Positions 45,536 through 53,241 of a stretch of 64,000 nt of DNA are shown in pieces. Within the stretch, counting starts at the first letter, position 1, and each line of letters begins with the position of its first letter. The position numbers and the translations under genes were made by a program. This DNA is from Limnohabitans sp. Jir72 (GTDB lineage Bacteria; Pseudomonadota; Gammaproteobacteria; Burkholderiales; Burkholderiaceae_C), in contig NZ_NESC01000009.1 of assembly GCF_003063575.1 (NCBI RefSeq), positions 1 through 64,000 of the forward strand. Reading direction: 5' to 3'. The notes beneath the pieces were generated by a model that ran no database searches, had not been told where the DNA came from, and saw nothing but the letters and a program-made list of their open reading frames with translations.

Positions 45536-45781
45536 ATGAGCCGCATCGTTGACCCCGACATGAAAAAAGCCCTGCGCACCCGGCTGGCCCGTGTGGAGGG
45601 GCAGTTGCGCGGTTTGCAGCGCCTGATCGACGATGACGCCGACTGCGAAAAAATCGCGCAGCAAATGGCGGCGGCCCGCAAGGCGCTCGACAAATCGTTC
45701 TTCTCCATGGTCGGCTGCTTGATCGAGCAAGGCGACCATTCGGCCGAGCATGTGGCCAAAATGTTGACCAAATTCGCTTGA
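45536..45781 (+). CDS. CsoR/RcnR/FrmR-family regulator, possibly persulfide-sensing (CstR-like)
   Basis: An 81-residue all-helical repressor. MKKALRTRLARVEGQLRGLQ is the family's helix 1, with Cys37 (DADCEKIAQQ) and Cys61 (SMVGCLIEQG) at the two conserved cysteine positions. In copper-sensing CsoR a His lies four residues before the second Cys; here that residue is Ser57. This pattern (two Cys, no His) is seen in CstR, which senses reactive sulfur. The following gene is a rhodanese, which CstR commonly controls. Sulfur sensing is an inference. Confidence 0.88.
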   Translation: MSRIVDPDMKKALRTRLARVEGQLRGLQRLIDDDADCEKIAQQMAAARKALDKSFFSMVGCLIEQGDHSAEHVAKMLTKFA

Positions 45782-45821
45782 TCCAGTCCAGTTGCTGAAC
45801 GCCACCTGCCAAGGCCCGAAC

Positions 45822-46250
45822 ATGACCCAGACCCCCGACAACATGAACGTGATCCCCGCCCAAGACTACGCCGGCGACGTGAGCCCCCAACTGGCCTGGG
45901 CTTGGGTGCAGGCAGGCGAGGCCGAACTGGTGGATGTGCGCACCGACGCCGAGCGCACTTGGGTCGGCTTTGTGCCCGGCGCCCACGCACTGGCCTGGAA
46001 GCAATGGCCCGGCATGGCCATGAACCCCGAATTTGACGCGGGCATTCAGGCGCTGGGGGCGGATGGCAAAAAGCTGGTGCTGCTGTGCCGCAGCGGCGTG
46101 CGGTCGATTGCGGCTGCGCAACGTGCCACCGTGTTGGGTGTGCAGGCCTACAACATCCTGGAAGGGTTTGAGGGCGACCCCGACGCCCAAGCCCATCGCG
46201 GCCAATTGGGCGGCTGGCGCAAGCGCGGCCTGCCCTGGCAGCAAAGCTGA
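45822..46250 (+). CDS. Rhodanese-like sulfurtransferase
   Basis: A 142-residue single rhodanese domain: PQLAWAWVQAGEAELVDVRT, DAERTWVGFVPGAHALAW and the active-site loop LVLLCRSGVRSIAAA, with the catalytic Cys in CRSGVRS. The start is taken at 45822. It lies 40 bp after the CsoR-family gene on the same strand; together they may form a small sulfide/persulfide response unit. It is convergent with coq7, stops two bases apart. Confidence 0.92.
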   Translation: MTQTPDNMNVIPAQDYAGDVSPQLAWAWVQAGEAELVDVRTDAERTWVGFVPGAHALAWKQWPGMAMNPEFDAGIQALGADGKKLVLLCRSGVRSIAAAQRATVLGVQAYNILEGFEGDPDAQAHRGQLGGWRKRGLPWQQS

Positions 46251-46251
46251 T

Positions 46252-46878
46252 TCAAACCCGGTGGGCCACCGTCGTCATCAGCTTGGCGGCGGTTTGCATC
46301 AGGGCTTTGACCGGGCCGGGCAATTCCACAGCGCCAGCCTTTTGCGCCATTTGGGCGTGGGCAATCTCATCGGCCTTCATCTGCGCCACGATCGCCCGTG
46401 ATGCGCTGTCTGCGGCAGGCAGCTTGTCCATGTGGCTTTGCAAGTGGGCTTCCACCTGGCGCTCGGTTTCCACCACAAAGCCCAGACTGACTTTGTCGCC
46501 GCCCAGCTTGCCTGCGGCGTAACCAATGGCAAAGGCGCCCGCATACCAAAGCGGGTTGAGCAGCGAAGGCCGATCGTTCAATTCATTCAGGCGCTGCGCA
46601 GTCCAGGCCAGGTGATCGGTCTCTTCGCGGCTGGCCTCGGCCAGCTTGGCGCGCAGGGCGGGGCTTTGGCAAGCCAGGGCCTGACCGGTATATAGCGCTT
46701 GGGCGCACACCTCGCCCACATGGTTCACCCGCATCAGGGCGGCGGCTTCGCGGCGCTCGGCATCGGTCATCACCAGTTCGCTGGTGGCGGCTTGCGGGGT
46801 GGGGCGGCTGGCGCGGGGCTCGGCCCACAGGGTGCGCAGGGCACTGTCGGCGGCAAGGATCAAGGCATTGAGGCTCAT
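46252..46878 (-). CDS. coq7: Ubiquinone biosynthesis hydroxylase Coq7
   Basis: A 208-residue di-iron hydroxylase that performs the late C6 hydroxylation of the ubiquinone ring in many alpha/beta/gammaproteobacteria. The ligand set is visible: [15 protein letters not shown] (E, ExxH), [14 protein letters not shown] (ExxH), then [14 protein letters not shown] and [11 protein letters not shown] (ExxxH/ExxH). The full length of the family is reached. It points away from the porin gene. Confidence 0.96.
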   Translation of the reverse strand: MSLNALILAADSALRTLWAEPRASRPTPQAATSELVMTDAERREAAALMRVNHVGEVCAQALYTGQALACQSPALRAKLAEASREETDHLAWTAQRLNELNDRPSLLNPLWYAGAFAIGYAAGKLGGDKVSLGFVVETERQVEAHLQSHMDKLPAADSASRAIVAQMKADEIAHAQMAQKAGAVELPGPVKALMQTAAKLMTTVAHRV

Positions 46879-47223
46879 GCAACGAGTTTACTCATGATTA
46901 ACCCGAATAAGGCCCCCTCCAACACCTTCGAAATGGCTGTTTTGAGCCATCGTCAAGGTCATCTTGTGCGTGCAACAAAGCGCTGAAGTTGTTGTATTCA
47001 TTGGAAAAACTGTCAAAAAATTGTCACAAACACAAGGGTGAACCAGACTCTGTTGCATGGATGCAACGAAAAGACTTTTTCTTTGTCAATATCCTTGGCG
47101 AAGCCTGCGGCGTCTGGTGCAATACACACAACCTTCTTGACTGGGGGTTGGCTCAGAGGTGCGTTTGGTGCTGTGCACCAGCTAAATCTTCTGGACCCTT
47201 GTTTAACCTTGGAGAAACTTGCA
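46879..47223 (+). promoter_or_regulatory. 345-bp upstream region of the first porin
   Basis: No gene is seen. The region between divergent coq7 and the porin is A/T-richer, with a hairpin GTTGCATGGATGCAAC (47052-47067) followed by AAAAGACTTTTTC, and a second hairpin GGTGCTGTGCACC near 47169. TTGGAGAAAC is the ribosome site (47211 onward). A long leader with hairpins is typical of porins under post-transcriptional control, but no known small RNA or site can be named. Confidence 0.5.
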
Positions 47224-48372
47224 ATGAAAAAAACTCTGATCGCTCTGGCTGTTTTGACAGTTTCTGGCGCTTCTTTCGCTCAATCTTCCGTCTCTATCGA
47301 CGGTCAGTTCGATAACGGCTTCCAAGCCATCGACTACAAAGGCAACAAAGTTCAAGGCTTTGGCGGCAACGGTTCGACCACCAGCCAAATCAACTTCCGT
47401 GGCGTGCAAGACTTCGGCGGCGGCTTGAAAGCTGACTTCCGCGTTGAAACCGACTGGAGCACCGTGTCCAACAACGCCAACACTGGCGTGAAAAAAGCTG
47501 ACGGCACTGTGGCTGGTGTGTCTACTTTTGGCAACGGCGAAATCCGTGGCGGTTTGTCCGGTGGCTTCGGTCGCGTTGACATCGGCGCCATCAACAACGC
47601 CCAATTGGACGCTTTCTTGACCGGTCAAAACTTCGGTACCGCTGTGGGCTCCGCTTTCCGTGGCCTGTTCGTGACCGACGCACTGAACCCCGTGAGCGGT
47701 TCTGTGGTCCGTTTTGACAACAGCGTTCGTTACATCACCCCTTCATTCAACGGCTTCAGCGCTGCTGTTTTGAACGTGCAAAAGCAGACCAAGGCCAACA
47801 GCAGCAACTTCGGTGGTCTGGGTGCTTATGACTACGCTGGCGTGCAAGAATTCAGCCTGCGCTACAACCAAGGCCCCATCAACGCCATCTTCGCTTCGAC
47901 CAAGCAAGACGCAACTGGCGTTAGCGTGACTGCTTTCACAGCCGGTTCCGCTCCAGCATTTGGTACTTCTGCTACGGCTGACAGCACTGTGGCCAACGCC
48001 ACTACACAAACTCTGGGTGCCAACTACACCATGGGTGACTGGAAGTTCTTCTTGCTGAACCAAACAGCCAAGAACTCCTTGGTTGCTGGTGGTACCAACT
48101 TGGACCGCACTGCAACCACCGTGTCGGTGGCTTACACCATGGGTGCCAACCGCTTCAACGTGCAAGTGGGTAACGCCAAAAACAGCCTGACAGGCTTGAA
48201 GTCTGACCTGGTGGCCCTGGGTTATGACTACGACCTGAGCAAGACAACTTCTTTGTACGCTCGTTATGAGACCATCAAAGACACAGCCGGCATCGTTCCA
48301 GCTGCAAGCACCATCGACGGTTCCGGTACAACTCGTAACCGCACCGCCCTGGGCCTGCGCATCGGCTTCTGA
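47224..48372 (+). CDS. General porin, betaproteobacterial type (first copy)
   Basis: A 382-residue 16-strand-type porin. The signal peptide MKKTLIALAVLTVSGASFAQ is followed by SSVSIDGQFDNGFQAIDYKG. Internal porin blocks are NFRGVQDFGGGLKADFRVET and GEIRGGLSGGFGRVDIGAIN, and the C-terminus is TALGLRIGF with terminal Phe. It forms a trimeric outer-membrane channel for small solutes. Cys-free and rich in Asn, Thr and Gly. A terminator shared with the second porin follows. Confidence 0.95.
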   Translation: MKKTLIALAVLTVSGASFAQSSVSIDGQFDNGFQAIDYKGNKVQGFGGNGSTTSQINFRGVQDFGGGLKADFRVETDWSTVSNNANTGVKKADGTVAGVSTFGNGEIRGGLSGGFGRVDIGAINNAQLDAFLTGQNFGTAVGSAFRGLFVTDALNPVSGSVVRFDNSVRYITPSFNGFSAAVLNVQKQTKANSSNFGGLGAYDYAGVQEFSLRYNQGPINAIFASTKQDATGVSVTAFTAGSAPAFGTSATADSTVANATTQTLGANYTMGDWKFFLLNQTAKNSLVAGGTNLDRTATTVSVAYTMGANRFNVQVGNAKNSLTGLKSDLVALGYDYDLSKTTSLYARYETIKDTAGIVPAASTIDGSGTTRNRTALGLRIGF

Positions 48373-48410
48373 TCGCACGCTGTCGTCAGACAGCTTGAGA
48401 TTTGAAAGTT

Positions 48411-48445
48411 AAAAAACCCACCGTGGCAACACGGTGGGTTTTTTT
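48411..48445 (+). terminator. Terminator of the first porin
   Basis: AAAAAACCCACCGTG, GCAA loop, CACGGTGGGTTTTTT. The same sequence occurs inverted at 49523. Upstream of both is a second conserved hairpin (CTGTCGTCAGACAG here). Confidence 0.95.
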
Positions 48446-48490
48446 ACGTCTGCACAGCCTCATCAGCCCAATGGCTGCGGGTGCAGGGCT

Positions 48491-49495
48491 TCAAGCAGGC
48501 GTCAAGCCCGCCTTGGCGATCACCTCGGCCCAGCGCTTGATGTCGCTGTCCAGCAGTTGCCCCAACTGCGCTGGGGTGCTGGCTTTGGCTTGGACGTTGA
48601 AGCCTGCCAGGCGTTGCACCATCTCGGGCTGCGCCAGGATCTTGGCCAGTTCTTGGCTCAAACGCTCCACCACCGCTTTGGGGGTTTTGGCGGGGGCGGC
48701 CAGGGCGTTCCACGACGACACGTTGAAGTTGCTCAAGCCGGGCAGCTCGCGCACGGTGGGCGTTTGCGGCAGGTCTTTGGGGCGGGTCTCGCCCATCACG
48801 CCCAACAGGCGCACGGCTTTGGCGTTGATTTGGGGTTTCATGGGGCCCAAAATCTCCACGGCGGCATCGACTTGACCGCCGCGCAAGGCATTGATGACGG
48901 CGGGCGTGCCGTTGTAGGGGACCACCTGGGCCACCCAGTTGGCTTGGCTGCGCAAGAGCTCGGCCGCCAAGTGCTGCGTGCTGCCGATGTTGATGGTGCC
49001 AATGTTGAGCTTGCCAGGGTTGGCGCGGCCATACCCAATCAGCTCGGACAAGGTTTTGAAGGGCGAGTTTTCTGGCACGACCACGGCCATGTCGAACAGG
49101 CCCAGCAGTGACACCGGTGCAAAGTCGCTGCGCGGGTTGAAAGGCAGCGACTTGAACAAGCCTGCACTGACGGCGGTGCCGTTGGACATGAGGAGCAAGG
49201 TGTAGCCATCGGGCTCGGCCTTGGCCACCAGTTCGCCTGCCACAATGCCGCCCGCGCTGGGCCGGTTGTCGATCACCACCGGCTGGCCCAGGTTTTCGGT
49301 CAGCTTTTGCGCCACGGCGCGTGCGGTCAGGTCGGCCACGCCACCGGCACCAAAGGGCACGACGATTTTGATCGGCTTGCTGGGGTAGCTTTGCGCCCAC
49401 ACAGGTGCCCAAGGCAAGGCCGACAGGGCGGCGGTTTGGATCAATTGGCGGCGACTGAGCATGTTTTGACTCGATTTGGGAGGTGAATGGGTCAT
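48491..49495 (-). CDS. Bug-family (TctC-like) tripartite transporter substrate-binding protein
   Basis: A 334-residue periplasmic binding protein with a Tat-like signal (LSRRQLIQTAALSALPWAPV). Family marks: YPSKPIKIVVPFGAGGVADL, RPSAGGIVAGELVAKAEPDG, NPGKLNIGTINIGSTQHLAA and ALRGGQVDAAVEILGP. Bug proteins bind carboxylates such as citrate and are greatly expanded in Burkholderiales, often without a cognate TctAB membrane part nearby, as here. The start at 49495 has GGGAAA close before it; Met at 49462 (MLSRRQ) is an alternative. Confidence 0.93.
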   Translation of the reverse strand: MTHSPPKSSQNMLSRRQLIQTAALSALPWAPVWAQSYPSKPIKIVVPFGAGGVADLTARAVAQKLTENLGQPVVIDNRPSAGGIVAGELVAKAEPDGYTLLLMSNGTAVSAGLFKSLPFNPRSDFAPVSLLGLFDMAVVVPENSPFKTLSELIGYGRANPGKLNIGTINIGSTQHLAAELLRSQANWVAQVVPYNGTPAVINALRGGQVDAAVEILGPMKPQINAKAVRLLGVMGETRPKDLPQTPTVRELPGLSNFNVSSWNALAAPAKTPKAVVERLSQELAKILAQPEMVQRLAGFNVQAKASTPAQLGQLLDSDIKRWAEVIAKAGLTPA

Positions 49496-49522
49496 TTTCC
49501 CATCGTTTCGAGTGCCCACAAC

Positions 49523-49555
49523 AAAAAACCCACCGTGTTGCCACGGTGGGTTTTT
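49523..49555 (-). terminator. Terminator of the second porin
   Basis: On the minus strand: AAAAACCCACCGTG, GCAA loop, CACGGTGGGTTTTTT, the same stem and loop as at 48411. It ends the porin transcript before the Bug gene; with T runs on both sides it can act in both directions. Confidence 0.93.
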
Positions 49556-49593
49556 GATTTCTAAACCTCAAACTGTCTTACGACAGCGTGGGA

Positions 49594-50928
49594 TTAGAAG
49601 CCAACTTGAATACCAACCTGGCTACGGATACGCTTGTTGTTTGCTGCGTCCATACCCAGCAAAGCACCACTAGGAGCGGCACCCGACCAAGAGTTATAGA
49701 TCAAACCGGCTTGGTCATCCAACTGCTCATAACGAGCGTAGAAGTTGGTCATCTTGCTCAGAGCGTAGTTGTAGCCGACACCAGACATTTTTGATGTTTT
49801 ACCGTTAAAGGCGTTGTTCTGAGCCTTTTCCTTGGCTGTACCGTAAGTCGCGAACAGAGTGTGCGCGCCTGTTGTGTACTGCAACGTACCAATGTAAGCT
49901 GCACGATTGGTTTGATCGCCGCTTCCTGCAGTGATTTCACCCAAAGCAGTTTTCTGATAACCACCGCTCAACAAGAAGCCGCTGCCCAAATTGTAGCTAG
50001 CTGCCAAGCCTTCTTGCTGTGCTTTGTAGCCAGCGCCAATGGTCGCGCCTTTAGCGATTTGATTACCATTACCGACGATGCAAGGCTGGTTAGCCGAACC
50101 GACGAAGTAAGGGTTGGTTGTGGTGCCAGCACCTGCTGCGCAGAAAGCACCGCCAGTGATGTCTGTACGTGTAGCCACAGCGCCGATCGTCAGAGGACCG
50201 TTAACGTACTTGGCCGACAGTTCGGTTGCGCCGACTTGATCGTTCAGACCCAGACCGTAGTTGACGGTTGTTGCAGCAGCGCCGCTGGCGTTGGCTGTAT
50301 TGGGTTGATTGGTCTGCTTGGCAGCATAGATGGCTTGAGCTTGGAAGCCATTGATGACTGGCGTTGCGTACTTGACGCTGTTGCCCCAACGCACAATGGC
50401 CATTGTTGGGTCAGCACCGATGATCGAGCCATAACCAGAGTTGATAGCGGTGCCAGTCAATGGAGAAGCGACGACAACAAAGTTGGTCAAACCACCGTTG
50501 TTAACAGCACCGAAATCCACGGAACCGTAGTTAGCACTCGCCAAACCAACACGCAGTTCGCCGTTGGCAAACGTACCAACTGAACCTTTGGTTGTTTGTG
50601 CAGCTGTGTAGTTAGCTGTTGAGGAGCTTTGTGGAACGACGTTGCCCACGCCAGTCATGGTGCCTTGGTTGGCATCATTGCGGACGATGCTGATGTCGTT
50701 TTCAACGCGGAAAGTGGCTTTTAAGCCGCCGCCGAGGTCTTCAGTGCCGCGAATGTTGAATTGTGTAGTGCCAGCGCCATTCTGTTCAACGCCAGTGACT
50801 TTCACGCCTTTGTAGCTGTTGCTAGCCAGGCCAGCGTTGAACATACCGTCGATTTGTACGGAAGACTGAGCGAAAGCACCAGTAGCGGCCAATGTAGCCA
50901 GAGCGGTTAGCTTGACGGTGTATACCAA
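49594..50928 (-). CDS. General porin (second copy) with an abnormal 5' end
   Basis: A 444-residue porin paralogue. The mature part begins QSSVQIDGMFNAGLASNSYK and has NIRGTEDLGGGLKATFRVEN, GELRVGLASANYGSVDFGAV, a two-Cys loop (AFCAAGAG, QPCIVGNG) and the C-terminal SQVGIQVGF. The signal peptide reads KLTALATLAATGAFA, but the usual MKK start is missing: upstream bases give L-V-Y-T-V before KLTAL, with only a TTG (50928) as possible start and no ribosome site. The break falls near 50914-50917, about 25 bp from a palindrome and 56 bp from the divergent recombinase gene. It may be silent or badly expressed, yet the rest of the frame is intact, which suggests a recent change. Confidence 0.88.
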   Translation of the reverse strand: MVYTVKLTALATLAATGAFAQSSVQIDGMFNAGLASNSYKGVKVTGVEQNGAGTTQFNIRGTEDLGGGLKATFRVENDISIVRNDANQGTMTGVGNVVPQSSSTANYTAAQTTKGSVGTFANGELRVGLASANYGSVDFGAVNNGGLTNFVVVASPLTGTAINSGYGSIIGADPTMAIVRWGNSVKYATPVINGFQAQAIYAAKQTNQPNTANASGAAATTVNYGLGLNDQVGATELSAKYVNGPLTIGAVATRTDITGGAFCAAGAGTTTNPYFVGSANQPCIVGNGNQIAKGATIGAGYKAQQEGLAASYNLGSGFLLSGGYQKTALGEITAGSGDQTNRAAYIGTLQYTTGAHTLFATYGTAKEKAQNNAFNGKTSKMSGVGYNYALSKMTNFYARYEQLDDQAGLIYNSWSGAAPSGALLGMDAANNKRIRSQVGIQVGF

Positions 50929-50940
50929 GAGCTGAATGTT

Positions 50941-50960
50941 AGATTTGTTATAACCAATCT
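50941..50960. promoter_or_regulatory. 20-bp palindrome between porin and recombinase
   Basis: AGATTTGTTATAACCAATCT is an inverted repeat with one mismatched pair. It is followed by TATATT (50960-50965), a possible -10 box for the recombinase, whose ATG is at 50974 (an almost leaderless transcript). It could be an operator for the Phd-like N-terminus of the recombinase or a recombination core site. Confidence 0.55.
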
Positions 50961-50973
50961 ATATTCACGTAGC

Positions 50974-52230
50974 ATGAACCTCAAGCCACTACTCGCCCCG
51001 CTTTGCGCCAGCTTAGGGGACTTTGTTCTCAAGCCAATGGAGTTTGTCGGGCATTCGGGGGAGTCGGCACTTGCGATCTTGGATCAGAACCAACCTGTCT
51101 TTTATGTGGTGAGTCCTGAGGCTTATGCGGGGTTGCTCCGATCCCGATCACCACCCCAGAGGGCACCAGAGCCTGCAGCGGTCGATTCGGTGTTGACTCA
51201 AGGCACCATGCGCTTGAACCGTTTTGATGCCTTGGCAGAAAAGCTGATGGGCCTGGAGCAACAGCGTGTCTCGCGTGGCGAGTTGAGCAAGGCCTCGGTG
51301 GGGATTTTGCGAAACCGGCTCGATGCGCATGTGCTGCCGTTTTTCAAATACATCCCGCCTTCGCAAGTGACGGTGGTGCAGATGGAGGCTTTTGTGCGGC
51401 GCCTGACAGAGCACCAGCTGAGTTCCACCACGGTGTCACAGTACCTGGTGGTGGTGCGCAAGTTGCTCAAGCTGGCCGTGCGGCATGGCTTTTTGCGGGA
51501 GCTGCCCGAGATGCCGGAGGTCAAAGTGGTCAGTCGGCCAAGGTCGATGTTGTCTTTGAATGAATACCGCGCCTTGATTCGGACCGCGCACCGTTTGGAG
51601 AGGCAGCAGACATTGGCGCCAGAGCTCAAGACCACGGCGGGTCATCGTGAGCGGTTTTGGGTGGCGTCGCGCAACCGCTGCTTGCCGCCTGACATGGCTT
51701 GGGCGATCCGGTTCATGGTCAACAGTTTTGTGCGGCCTGGCGACATTCGTCAGCTCAAACACAAACATGTGCAGGTGGTGCGCAGCGACAGCACGTATTT
51801 GCGCCTGACGCTGCCCGAAACCAAGAAGCACGACACGCCGGTGGTGACCTTGCGCCCTGCGGTACAGGTGTACGAGGTGGCTTTGGCCAGGGCGCAGGCC
51901 CATGGGCAGGGAGGGCCGGATGATTATGTGTTCTTGCCCGGTGAGACTGACCGTGTGTACGCATTGGCGGTCTTGGGTTTCTGGTTCAAGTGGGTCATGC
52001 GCGAGGCCGCTGTGGCGTCTGTCGATGCCTTGGGGCGTGACCGGACGCTGTATTGCCTGCGGCACACGTCCATCATGTTCCGCTTGCTCTATGGCCAGGG
52101 CATCGACATGTTGACCTTGGCGCGCAATGCCCGCACCTCGGTGCAGATGATCGAGCGCTTTTATGCGTCGGCGCTGGACGGCGAAATGAACGTCGCCATG
52201 CTGCAAAGTCGGCGCAAACAAAAGGGGTAA
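50974..52230 (+). CDS. Tyrosine recombinase with Phd/antitoxin-like N-terminal domain
   Basis: A 418-residue protein. Residues about 15-55 (FVLKPMEFVGHSGESALAIL, then DQNQPVFYVVSPEAYAGLL) resemble the strand-turn core of Phd/YefM-type antitoxins, which usually read A-I-L-N-x-N-K-P-x-F-Y-x-V-x-P-E-x-Y. Residues about 75-185 form a SAM-like core-binding domain (RGELSKASVGILRNRLDAHV). The catalytic part has R254 (FVRPGDIRQL), a Lys near 288 (ETKKHDTPV), YCLRHTS with R363 and H364 (Tyr360 replaces the usual first His) and nucleophile candidate Y397 (MIERFYAS). The usual late Gly-His is replaced by NARTS. The family identity is good; the site and role are unknown. It has no excisionase or phage genes around it. 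Confidence 0.85.
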   Translation: MNLKPLLAPLCASLGDFVLKPMEFVGHSGESALAILDQNQPVFYVVSPEAYAGLLRSRSPPQRAPEPAAVDSVLTQGTMRLNRFDALAEKLMGLEQQRVSRGELSKASVGILRNRLDAHVLPFFKYIPPSQVTVVQMEAFVRRLTEHQLSSTTVSQYLVVVRKLLKLAVRHGFLRELPEMPEVKVVSRPRSMLSLNEYRALIRTAHRLERQQTLAPELKTTAGHRERFWVASRNRCLPPDMAWAIRFMVNSFVRPGDIRQLKHKHVQVVRSDSTYLRLTLPETKKHDTPVVTLRPAVQVYEVALARAQAHGQGGPDDYVFLPGETDRVYALAVLGFWFKWVMREAAVASVDALGRDRTLYCLRHTSIMFRLLYGQGIDMLTLARNARTSVQMIERFYASALDGEMNVAMLQSRRKQKG

Positions 52231-52269
52231 GCTGTCGCTTTGCTATAAAACAGACACAAGGAGAGCTCC

Positions 52270-53241
52270 ATGATCAAGCGCCGTTCCGTCATCCAAATGG
52301 CCGCAGCTCTGGGCGCACCTGCGCTGAGCTGGGCGCAAGACAAATACCCGAGCAAGCCCATCACCTGGGTGTGCCCGTATGCCGCAGGTGGCAATGCCGA
52401 CAGCCGTTCACGCCAGGTGGCCAAGGTCATGGGCACTTTGCTGGGCCAGCCCATCATCATCGACAACAAGGCTGGCGCAGGCGGCAACATTGGCACCGAG
52501 GCGATTGCCCGCGCCAAGCCCGATGGCTACACGATCGGCATGGGCAACTTTGCGCCTCTGGCGGTCAACCACGCGCTGTTCAAGAAGCTGAACTTCAACC
52601 CTTTCACCGATCTGGTGCCGATCTTTTTGATCGAGAAAGGGCCTTTGATTTTGATGGTGCGCAGCGACTCGCCTTACAAGTCGGTCAAGGATTTGGTGGC
52701 CGCCGCCAAGGCCGCACCGGGCAAGCTCAGTTATGCGTCGGGCGGTATCGGTGGCACGCACCATTTGAGCGGGGCCTTGTTTGAGCATGCGGCAGGCATT
52801 GACATGATCCATGCGCCTTACAAGAGCGGCTCGGCTGGGGCGACTGACCTGATGGGCGGGCAGGTGCACATGATGTTCGAGCAAATGTATGCGGCCATGC
52901 CGTCCATCAAAGGTGGCAAACTGCGGGCCTTGGCCATCACCAGCAAAACGCGCTCACCCTTGGCCCCGGACATTCCGACCATGGCCGAGCAAGGCTACCC
53001 CGAGGTCGAGGTGCTCAACTGGCAAGGCCTGATTGGTCCCAAGGGTATGCCGGCCGATTTGATCAAGCAGCTCAATGCGATCGGCAACAAGGCCTTGCAA
53101 GACCAGGACTTGAAAGAAAAGATCCTGAGCCAGGGCAACGAGGTGGGCGGCGGCACGCCCGAGCAGTTTGCGGCACTGATCAAGGCCGAAGCGCCGCGCT
53201 GGGCCAAGGTGGTGCGCGACGCGAAGATCGAGCCCGAGTGA
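52270..53241 (+). CDS. Bug-family (TctC-like) substrate-binding protein (second)
   Basis: A 323-residue binding protein with signal MIKRRSVIQMAAALGAPALS and WAQ at the cleavage site. YPSKPITWVCPYAAGGNADS, KAGAGGNIGTEAIARAKPDG and APGKLSYASGGIGGTHHLSG match the family. It differs clearly from the copy at 48491, so it is not a recent duplicate. AAGGAGAGC precedes the ATG, and TATAAA near 52243 is a candidate -10 box. No TctA/TctB genes are in the window. It is convergent with hexR, with the two stops adjacent. Confidence 0.94.
   Translation: MIKRRSVIQMAAALGAPALSWAQDKYPSKPITWVCPYAAGGNADSRSRQVAKVMGTLLGQPIIIDNKAGAGGNIGTEAIARAKPDGYTIGMGNFAPLAVNHALFKKLNFNPFTDLVPIFLIEKGPLILMVRSDSPYKSVKDLVAAAKAAPGKLSYASGGIGGTHHLSGALFEHAAGIDMIHAPYKSGSAGATDLMGGQVHMMFEQMYAAMPSIKGGKLRALAITSKTRSPLAPDIPTMAEQGYPEVEVLNWQGLIGPKGMPADLIKQLNAIGNKALQDQDLKEKILSQGNEVGGGTPEQFAALIKAEAPRWAKVVRDAKIEPE

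Noticed and set aside
50974..52230. Prophage or integrative element carrying the recombinase
   Set aside because: No phage, conjugation or cargo genes, no tRNA target and no direct repeats were seen around the gene.
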